From contig CALBNP010000090.1 of the NCBI GenBank assembly GCA_937896505.1, positions 1 to 17,348 on the forward strand: DNA of 17,348 nucleotides, written 5' to 3'. The number at the start of each line of letters is the position of its first letter. Position 1 is the stretch's first letter. The notes beneath the pieces are model-generated. The model was given only the letters and a program-made list of their open reading frames with translations. It was not told the origin of the DNA and made no database searches. This DNA is from an uncultured Bacteroidales bacterium (GTDB lineage Bacteria; Bacteroidota; Bacteroidia; Bacteroidales; F082). A program made the position numbers and the translations under genes. Shown here one piece after another: positions 6,325 through 12,906 of the stretch.

Positions 6325-7494
6325 ATGATTGAAAGAACAGCAAAAGAAGCATTGTTGAGATTGGCATCACAATTTCCTGTTGTGGGAATTACAGGTCCTC
6401 GGCAAAGTGGAAAGTCCACGTTGGCAAAAATGGCTTTCCCCCATAAAAAATATGTTACATTAGATGATAGGGCCATGCAAGAATTGGCAAAAGCCAATCC
6501 GATGGATTTCTTGCTTGCATTTCCAAATGGTGCAATTATTGATGAAGTGCAAAAGGTGCCTGAATTATTTAATGCCATAAAGTATTATGTTGACAACGAG
6601 ACATTTGCGCCAGGAAAATATATTCTGACGGGTTCAAACCAATTTAACCTAAAGCAAAACATGACCGATTCACTTGCTGGTCGCGTTGCATTTATAAAAC
6701 TAATGCCACTTTCATTAGGAGAATTAAGAAATGTGGATTTGTTGGCGAAAAACGCCTATGAGAACATACTAAAAGGCTGCTATCCACCTCTATTTGACAA
6801 TGAAAAGCATTTTCTACCAGAAGACTGGTTCAGGAGCTATATGGACACATATCTTGATCTTGATGTAGAAAAGCAAATCAACTATAGCAATTTGTCGGAG
6901 TTCAAGAAATTCATCCAGATTTGTGCCATATACAACGGGCAGATGATTTCAATGGATAATATTGCTCGCAACGTTGGTGTTTCGGCACCAACGATAAAGC
7001 AATGGCTTTCTATTTTGGAATCCTCATATATCATTCATTTCCTACATCCAGACAGCAACAACCTTGGCAAGACATTAGTAAAGTCGCCAAAACTCTATTT
7101 CTGCGATTCGGGGCTATTATGCCATTTACTGAGAATTGAGTCTGTAGAAGAACTATTGTTGAGCCAATATAAAGGTGCCATTGTGGAAACTTTTGCTGTA
7201 AACGAGATGATGAAAAGCAGGCTAAATAAAGGAAAAAACGCCAATCTGACTTTCTTTCGTGATAACAAAGGATTTGAAATTGACACAATTGCCGATTGGA
7301 AACACTCTTTCGCTATTGAAATTAAGAGCACAATAGAGGCAGACAAAAAGCTTTTAAAGAATTTGCAACAATATCTTAGCCTTTGCGAATCAGATGGATG
7401 CAAAGGTGCTGTATTTTATTTAGGAGAGCTGACCTGTAGAATAAATGGCATCGATTATGTCTCGTGGCGCGATTGGCCTGACTTTACAGAATGA
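6325..7494 (+). CDS. AAA_14/DUF4143 family P-loop ATPase (copy 2)
   Basis: The product has 389 residues from the ATG at 6325. The frame also has a TTG at 6313, but this would fall at the expected transcription start, so the ATG is chosen. Walker A is GPRQSGKST (24-32), Walker B AIIDEVQKVPE (70-80), sensor-like LTGSNQF (101-107), then DSLAGRV (115-121). The DUF4143 half includes a helix-turn-helix-like stretch (IARNVGVSAPTIKQWLSILE, 213-232) and ends with FEID (317-320) and AIEIKS (330-335), a D...ExK nuclease-fold pattern. It belongs to the same broad family as the ATPase before tyrS but to a clearly different subfamily. The function is unknown. It is notably AT-rich, has its own repeat-bearing promoter, and ends 1 bp from the convergent amidase gene. 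Confidence 0.9.
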   Translation: MIERTAKEALLRLASQFPVVGITGPRQSGKSTLAKMAFPHKKYVTLDDRAMQELAKANPMDFLLAFPNGAIIDEVQKVPELFNAIKYYVDNETFAPGKYILTGSNQFNLKQNMTDSLAGRVAFIKLMPLSLGELRNVDLLAKNAYENILKGCYPPLFDNEKHFLPEDWFRSYMDTYLDLDVEKQINYSNLSEFKKFIQICAIYNGQMISMDNIARNVGVSAPTIKQWLSILESSYIIHFLHPDSNNLGKTLVKSPKLYFCDSGLLCHLLRIESVEELLLSQYKGAIVETFAVNEMMKSRLNKGKNANLTFFRDNKGFEIDTIADWKHSFAIEIKSTIEADKKLLKNLQQYLSLCESDGCKGAVFYLGELTCRINGIDYVSWRDWPDFTE

Positions 7495-7495
7495 A

Positions 7496-8590
7496 TTATT
7501 TCATTGCAGCCTCGGCCTGCTTCAGCGTGGCTCGTTCGCCATTAACGAAAGCAATGACAAAAGCATCGCTAAAGCCTGCTGCACGCACCTCAGTTTGACG
7601 AGCGATAGCCTCGGCCTTGGTGGCAAAATGCCCCGATGTGTAACGGAAAGCGCCATTGTATTCATACACATCCACATCTTTCACCTTGCTGAAAGCCTTG
7701 TCGGTGACAGGCACTTTCTTGTCGCGCGAAGCAAACTGCACCATAAAGACCACCTCGTTGGCCGAACCATTTGAATGAGCTTCAGCTTGAGTTGGCTTAA
7801 CAGATTGGTTATCGGTATCAAAAGCTATCTTGTACTCCTCAAAAGCGCGATAAAGTGCCAAAGCCAGCTTGGTTTGACCTTGCTCCGAGCTAAGGAATTT
7901 CTCTTCATTGATATTGTTGATGAATCCCAACTCGACCAAAATGCTGGGCATGGCAGTCTTCCAAAGCACAAGGAAACCAGCTTGCTGCACACCTCGGTCG
8001 TGGCGGCCTACGCGGTCAACCAATTGGTGCTGAACCTTGTCGGCAACTTGCAGGCTTTGGTTCTGATAAAGGCTTTGCGAAAGCGAAAACAAGATGTAAG
8101 CCTCTGTGCTGTTGGGGTCGAAATTGTCGTAAGCATCAGTATTGTCTTCCAGCAAGATAGCGGCATTTTCGGTCTTTGCCACCTTGAGGTTCGCTTCGTT
8201 TTTCGATTCACCCATGACAAAGGTTTCAACACCTTTTGCCGTAGTAGTGCCTTCCGTTGAATTGCAATGGATGGAAATGAACAAATCGGCATTGTTTCGG
8301 TTAGCGATGTTGGCACGTTCATTAAGTTCGACAAACTTATCTTTCTCGCGCGTATAGACGACCTTCACATCGCGCATGTTCTCCTTGATGTAATCGCCTA
8401 ATTTTAAGGCCACTGCAAGATTGATATCCGCTTCGTGACTACTCTTTCCCAAGGCACCAGGGTCTTTGCCGCCATGACCTGCGTCAATCACAATAGTCTG
8501 TATCTTTTCGCCTTTCTGTGCCATGCATACCCAAGGCAGCAGAAATATGAGAGCCAGAATACCAAATTTAATATTTATACGTTGATTCAT
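7496..8590 (-). CDS. Secreted N-acetylmuramoyl-L-alanine amidase (Amidase_3) with C-terminal SPOR-like domain
   Basis: The enzyme cleaves the bond between N-acetylmuramic acid and the stem peptide, typically for daughter-cell separation. The start at 8590 is chosen because an in-frame extension to 8698 would cross its own promoter, and because 8590 gives a clean signal peptide: MNQRINIK, a hydrophobic core, then PWVCMAQ at residues 19-25. The Amidase_3 domain follows, with zinc ligands His39 (IDAGHGGKDPGA), Glu53 and His108 (SIHCN), and catalytic Glu220 (ILVELGFINN). After a polar linker (about 255-278), residues 279-355 (VFMVQFAS...) resemble a SPOR domain, which in other proteins binds peptidoglycan lacking stem peptides at the septum. 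Total length is 364 residues. The gene is divergent from lptD. Confidence 0.92.
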   Translation of the reverse strand: MNQRINIKFGILALIFLLPWVCMAQKGEKIQTIVIDAGHGGKDPGALGKSSHEADINLAVALKLGDYIKENMRDVKVVYTREKDKFVELNERANIANRNNADLFISIHCNSTEGTTTAKGVETFVMGESKNEANLKVAKTENAAILLEDNTDAYDNFDPNSTEAYILFSLSQSLYQNQSLQVADKVQHQLVDRVGRHDRGVQQAGFLVLWKTAMPSILVELGFINNINEEKFLSSEQGQTKLALALYRAFEEYKIAFDTDNQSVKPTQAEAHSNGSANEVVFMVQFASRDKKVPVTDKAFSKVKDVDVYEYNGAFRYTSGHFATKAEAIARQTEVRAAGFSDAFVIAFVNGERATLKQAEAAMK

Positions 8591-8617
8591 ATTGGTTAAT
8601 TTTTGGGCAAGAAAAAC

Positions 8618-8625
8618 TATCTTTG
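8618..8625 (+). promoter_or_regulatory. lptD -7 promoter box
   Basis: TATCTTTG fits TAnnTTTG. A TTA at 8596-8598 lies 20 bp upstream as a weak -33 box. Transcription is predicted to begin near 8632. The element sits inside the 5' leader of the divergent amidase gene. Confidence 0.65.
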
Positions 8626-8641
8626 CACCGATTTTCAATCG

Positions 8642-8670
8642 CAAAAATAAGAACTTTCGACTTGAACAAA
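8642..8670 (-). promoter_or_regulatory. Amidase promoter
   Basis: On the minus strand TATTTTTG (8649-8642) is a perfect -7 box and TTTG (8670-8667) lies 17 bp upstream. The predicted start is near 8635, about 45 bp before the amidase ATG. The elements lie downstream of the lptD start site, inside the lptD leader or first codons. Confidence 0.65.
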
Positions 8671-11604
8671 CGCACGATATACAAATTTTATTATTCACTA
8701 TCCGTCATTTGCATATTAATGGCGATGGTTCTTGTATTCGATGCGTGCAAGCAACTTTCTCATATTGAGAATGTTAATAGTGATGAGTTGGTGGTGAATG
8801 GTGATGGGTTAGTGGTTAATGGTGACGGGTTAATGGTTAATGGTGATGGGTTAGTGGTAACGAGGGATTCGGTGACTAAGCCGAGTATCGTTGATACACT
8901 TGTCCTTACGATTGACACCTTGGAAAAGCAACAACCTGCTTTTGTTGTCCAAGACAGCATTCTGAACGATTCGGTGCTTCGACTCCGCTCAGCAGCCGAT
9001 ACTATTTCTCAGTTTAATTTGGCAGCCGACACTATTTCTCAACTTAATCCATTGCCTGATTCAATTAATCCACAAAAGAAAACCATCGAGCCTAGGCGTT
9101 CTGAATCGGCCATCGAAACCAAGGTGATTTGTACGGCCATCGATTCCACCATTCGCGACCTGAAGAACATGAAAGTGTATTATTTCGGTCAGGCCGAAGC
9201 CAAATACGACGACATCACACTGAAAGCCGACTATCTTGAATTTGACCTTTCCACAAGCACCTGCAAGGCACGCGGCTCGCTCGACACTTTAGGAAAGCTA
9301 TTCAGGACACCCATCTTCACCCAAGGCGAAACAACCTTCGATGCCGAAGAAATGGCCTACAACTTCAAGACCAAGAAAGGCGTCATCACAAAGGTTTGGA
9401 CCCAAGAAAGCGACGGTTACCTTCACGGCGAAAAAATCAAGCGGATGGATGACAACAGCATCAACATACGCTCTGGCGGCTACACCACTTGCGACTTGAA
9501 AGATCATCCGCACTACATGTTCAAGTTCACGAAAGCCAAGGTCATCCCTGACGACAAAATCGTGACAGGCCCAATTTACGTCACCATCTCAGATATACCC
9601 TTGCCCATCATCTTGCCTTTCTCACTGATTCCCAACACGAAAGGACAAAAGTCGGGTATCATCATGCCAACCTATGGCGAATCGGCCAACCGAGGCTTCT
9701 ATCTGGAAAATGGCGGTTATTACTGGGCTATCAACGAGCACTACGACCTGCAACTTTTGGGCGACATCTATACACGCGGAAGCTGGGCTATCAAGCCTAC
9801 ATTCCGCTATAACCAGCGTTACCGCTTCAACGGCAACCTCTCTTTGGGCTTCGCTGTCAACAAGATAGGCACCAAAGGCGCTGCCGACTATCAGGAAAGC
9901 ACCGACTTCAAGGTTCAATGGAGCCATAAGCAAGACCCCAAGTCACATCCTCGCCACAGTTTTTCGGCCAACGTCAACATCGTGAGTTCGAACTTCAACA
10001 AGTACAACGCCACCAACACCACCGAGCAACTGAGCAACACCTTCAAGTCGAGTATCGCATATCAAACCAATTTTGCGGGCAAGGTCTATCTCACCTTGAA
10101 TGCCTCGCACAGCCAAAATACGCTCACGCGGCAAGTCACAGCCTCGCTGCCCGAAATCACGCTGACCGTCAACCGAATCTATCCTTTCCAGAAGATGGGA
10201 AAACCTGGCAAGAAGCTCTTCTTCAAAGATTTGAACATCAACTACACGCTGAACGGAAAAAACTACATCAATGGTGTTGATACCACGCTTTTCAAAGGCT
10301 TCAACGACAACTTCAGCCAATGGGCCAGCGATATGGTCAACAAGAACATGCAGATGGGTGTGAAACACACCATTCCGATTAATCTGCCCATCAAGCTCTT
10401 CAAGCATTTCACCTGGACCACTTCGGCAACCATCAACGACTACATGTATTTCGATCATCTCGAAAAGCAATGGATTCACGACAGCGATTCGACAGGACAT
10501 TTGCAGACCGACACCATCCGTGGTTTCCGTAACTTAGTAGATTTCAATGTGTCGAGCAATATCACCACGAAGGTCTATGGTATGGTCAACTTCGCCAAAG
10601 GTCCCATCCGCGCCATCCGCCATGTGTTCACGCCAACCATCGGTTTCACCTACAAGCCTAATTTTGGCGACCCGAAATGGAATATCTACAAGACCTATAT
10701 CGACGGCGAAGGCAAAGAACAGACTTACAACATGTTCCAGAATGCCATTTTCGGTTCGCCTTCGCAAAGCCAGTCGGGAATGATTACCTATAACTTCGCC
10801 AACACGTTGGACATGAAGGTCAGGTCGAAGTCGGACACCATCACCGGAATGAAAAAAGTCAACATCCTTGACGCACTCAATTTCTCAGGCAACTACGACC
10901 TGACGAAAGACTCGCTCAACTTCTCCTACCTATCAGTCAGCGCACGCACCACCTTGTTCAAGAAACTCAACATCACCTATTCAAGCGCTTGGGATCCTTA
11001 CGTCGCCGATTCGCTCGGCCATCGCATCAACCGCTTCGAAATCGTTGATAACCGGCGTCTTTTCCACAAAAACAGCTCGGCCTGGAATTTCAGCATCAGT
11101 TATTCGCTGAACAAAAACGAGATTGACAAATGGAAAGGAAAGTTGGGAAAGAACAAGGAAACCGACCTCATGAACCGCGCCCAATATTCGCCCAACATCA
11201 CCGAAGGCGAGCTGAACGACATCATGGGCAACCCTAACGCTTACGTCGATTGGACCACACCATGGTCGCTCTCGCTGAGCTACAACCTAAGCTATTCCAG
11301 CAACCTGACTTACGCTGCGTGGATGGGCATCGCTACCAACAGAGTAGTGCAAACCCTCAGCATCAACGGCGACATCAGCATCACGCCAAAGTGGAAATTC
11401 ACCTTCACCACCGGCTGGGACTTCACCAACCATGGCCTGTCATACACCAACGTGAGCATCTATCGCGACCTGCACTGCTGGGAGATGCGACTCAACTGGA
11501 TTCCTATCGGAACATACAAGAGCTGGAACTTCACCATCAACGTGAAAGCCTCGGCATTGAAAGACCTGAAACTGACAAAGAAGAAAGACTATCGTGACAA
11601 TTAA
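8662..11604 (+). CDS. lptD: LPS-assembly outer-membrane protein LptD (Bacteroidota type)
   Basis: This protein of about 980 residues is the outer-membrane translocon that inserts lipopolysaccharide into the outer leaflet. The start is uncertain. TTG 8662 gives a basic segment (NKRTIYK) followed by a hydrophobic stretch to ..LVFDAC, a signal-peptide or lipoprotein-like N-terminus; the first ATG (8719) would remove most of it; TTG 8623 overlaps the promoter. A low-complexity, repeat-bearing linker (about 8779-9108) precedes an LptA/OstA-like jellyroll region (about 9109-9560: VYYFGQAEAKYDDITLKADY, ARG, FDAEEMAYNFKTKKG). A long Tyr/Asn/Ser-rich beta-barrel follows (LPFSLIPNTKGQKSGIIMPT onward, many alternating strands) to the end. 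An isomerase-like gene follows after 29 bp. Confidence 0.87.
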   Translation: MNKRTIYKFYYSLSVICILMAMVLVFDACKQLSHIENVNSDELVVNGDGLVVNGDGLMVNGDGLVVTRDSVTKPSIVDTLVLTIDTLEKQQPAFVVQDSILNDSVLRLRSAADTISQFNLAADTISQLNPLPDSINPQKKTIEPRRSESAIETKVICTAIDSTIRDLKNMKVYYFGQAEAKYDDITLKADYLEFDLSTSTCKARGSLDTLGKLFRTPIFTQGETTFDAEEMAYNFKTKKGVITKVWTQESDGYLHGEKIKRMDDNSINIRSGGYTTCDLKDHPHYMFKFTKAKVIPDDKIVTGPIYVTISDIPLPIILPFSLIPNTKGQKSGIIMPTYGESANRGFYLENGGYYWAINEHYDLQLLGDIYTRGSWAIKPTFRYNQRYRFNGNLSLGFAVNKIGTKGAADYQESTDFKVQWSHKQDPKSHPRHSFSANVNIVSSNFNKYNATNTTEQLSNTFKSSIAYQTNFAGKVYLTLNASHSQNTLTRQVTASLPEITLTVNRIYPFQKMGKPGKKLFFKDLNINYTLNGKNYINGVDTTLFKGFNDNFSQWASDMVNKNMQMGVKHTIPINLPIKLFKHFTWTTSATINDYMYFDHLEKQWIHDSDSTGHLQTDTIRGFRNLVDFNVSSNITTKVYGMVNFAKGPIRAIRHVFTPTIGFTYKPNFGDPKWNIYKTYIDGEGKEQTYNMFQNAIFGSPSQSQSGMITYNFANTLDMKVRSKSDTITGMKKVNILDALNFSGNYDLTKDSLNFSYLSVSARTTLFKKLNITYSSAWDPYVADSLGHRINRFEIVDNRRLFHKNSSAWNFSISYSLNKNEIDKWKGKLGKNKETDLMNRAQYSPNITEGELNDIMGNPNAYVDWTTPWSLSLSYNLSYSSNLTYAAWMGIATNRVVQTLSINGDISITPKWKFTFTTGWDFTNHGLSYTNVSIYRDLHCWEMRLNWIPIGTYKSWNFTINVKASALKDLKLTKKKDYRDN
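8779..8862 (+). repeat. Four 21-bp in-frame tandem repeats inside lptD
   Basis: Units at 8779, 8800, 8821 and 8842 are variants of GGTGATGGGTTAGTGGTTAAT and encode repeats of the heptapeptide GDGLVVN (with E and M variants). The 21-bp unit keeps the reading frame on gain or loss of copies. The array lies just after the N-terminal hydrophobic segment. Confidence 0.9.
8992..9051 (+). repeat. Two 30-bp in-frame tandem repeats inside lptD
   Basis: Bases 8992-9021 and 9022-9051 are direct repeats with few differences and encode AADTISQFNL and AADTISQLNP. They lie in the same N-terminal linker as the 21-bp array. Confidence 0.85.
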
Positions 11605-11633
11605 TTGATTACAAACAATAAACCTTCAACAAC

Positions 11634-12851
11634 ATGAATATCTTGATTTTGCATTCCAATTTCCAAACCGATGAATTTGTCGGAAAGGAATATGCTGCAT
11701 TATTGGAAAGCCTCAAATCGGAATTCCAAGCCGATATTACCATCTTGGGAGACGAGGAAAATGCCGTCAGACAATGGAAACAATGTGGTATCAAGCCTGA
11801 CTTTGTGATGACCGCCACCGGAGGCGTCGAAGGCTTGTTCAAACAAATCATCGACCAACTCGGCCAAGACATCAACCTCATTGCCGACGGACGCAACAAC
11901 TCGCTTGCCGCCGCCCTCGAGATTTTGTCGTATCTCTCAAACGAAGGCCGCAACGGAAGAATCATCCACGGCAGCAATGCAGAAATCATCTCCAAGATAA
12001 AAAGCGAACACAAGCCACTCAGCGGCACTCGCATCGGCTGTTTTGGCGCGCCTTCCGATTGGCTCATCGCTTCAGGCGTTGACCGCGATTTCGTCATGCA
12101 ACACTTTGGAATCCAAATTATTGACATCGACATGCAGCGTCTCATCGAAGGCATCAACACTGCCAACCTTGCCGAGGCGACAAAGGTCGCCGACGACTGC
12201 ATGAAACGCTCAAAAGCCATCGTCGAGCCAACCCAAGCCGACATGCTCGATGCTGCCAAGACTTACCTCGCCATTAAGAAGATTTGCCTTGAAGAGCAGC
12301 TCACCGCGATGACCATTCGCTGCTTCGACATCGTGAACGCTTGCGGAACCACCAGTTGCCTCGCCTTGGCCCTACTCAACGACGAAGGCATCGTGGCAGG
12401 CTGCGAAGGCGACATGCAAACCGTCATTACCATGGTGCTGGCGCAAAGGCTCTGTGGCGAGAAAGCCTTCATGGCCAACCCTTCCAACCTCACCGAACAA
12501 AACTCAATGTTAGCACACTGTACCTTGCCCCTCTCGATGTGCGACGAAATCGTGATGCGCTCGCATTTCGAATCATTGAAAGGTGTCGCCATCCAAGGCT
12601 TGCTGCCCACAACCGACTACACCATCATGAAATGGGGCGGCAAGCAACTAAACAAATATTTCGTAGCCGAAGCCAGGGCTTTACCTATCGACTACAGCAA
12701 CCATTTCTGCCGCACGCAAATCAAATTGGACGTTAATCTGAAAGACTACCTACTCAACCGTTCCATCGGCAACCATCACGTAATCATCAAAGGCCGACAT
12801 GCTAAAACCATCAGGAATTTCATGAAAGGCTTCAACTGCCAGGAACAATAA
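11634..12851 (+). CDS. L-fucose/L-arabinose isomerase-like protein (COG2407 type)
   Basis: The 405-residue cytoplasmic protein begins with a Rossmann-like segment (MNILILHSNF) and has the core of the FucI/AraA isomerase fold: GIKPDFVMTATGGVEG (52-67), GRIGCFGAPSDWLIASGV-like strands (131-149), then MTIRCFDIV...C..LALLNDEGIVAGCEGDM (226-261), and a C-terminal HHVIIKGRHAKTI (381-393), where family members carry a similar HV...G segment. True FucI isomerises L-fucose to L-fuculose but is about 590 residues; this shorter type has no well-defined substrate. By analogy the metal ligands would be Asp232, Glu258 or Asp260, and a His such as His357; these assignments are inference. No sugar kinase, aldolase or transporter is next to it. 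It follows lptD by 29 bp, probably on the same transcript, and ends at a strong hairpin. Confidence 0.72.
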   Translation: MNILILHSNFQTDEFVGKEYAALLESLKSEFQADITILGDEENAVRQWKQCGIKPDFVMTATGGVEGLFKQIIDQLGQDINLIADGRNNSLAAALEILSYLSNEGRNGRIIHGSNAEIISKIKSEHKPLSGTRIGCFGAPSDWLIASGVDRDFVMQHFGIQIIDIDMQRLIEGINTANLAEATKVADDCMKRSKAIVEPTQADMLDAAKTYLAIKKICLEEQLTAMTIRCFDIVNACGTTSCLALALLNDEGIVAGCEGDMQTVITMVLAQRLCGEKAFMANPSNLTEQNSMLAHCTLPLSMCDEIVMRSHFESLKGVAIQGLLPTTDYTIMKWGGKQLNKYFVAEARALPIDYSNHFCRTQIKLDVNLKDYLLNRSIGNHHVIIKGRHAKTIRNFMKGFNCQEQ

Positions 12852-12857
12852 ACAAAC

Positions 12858-12885
12858 AGAGAGGGACGCTTTCGCGTCCCTCTCT
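12858..12885. terminator. Terminator hairpin between convergent isomerase-like gene and mmdB
   Basis: AGAGAGGGACGC (12858-12869) and GCGTCCCTCTCT (12874-12885) form a perfect 12-bp stem with a TTTC loop. It begins 6 bp after the plus-strand stop and 21 bp after the minus-strand one. The minus-strand side continues TGTTTGTTTATTG (T-rich), the plus side AAGTGATATG, so it fits best as the terminator of the leftward operon, with some effect in both directions. Confidence 0.75.
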
Positions 12886-12906
12886 AAGTGATATGATGTT
12901 GGTAGA

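Noticed and set aside
3502..7494. Defence system or toxin-antitoxin module formed by the two ATPases and tyrS
   Set aside because: The ATPases are on opposite strands with separate promoters and separate terminators, tyrS is an ordinary complete synthetase, and no partner toxin, nuclease or methylase gene is present.
8591..8698. Longer amidase start at 8698
   Set aside because: The extra 36 codons run through the amidase promoter boxes (8642-8670) and would bury the signal peptide that starts at 8590.
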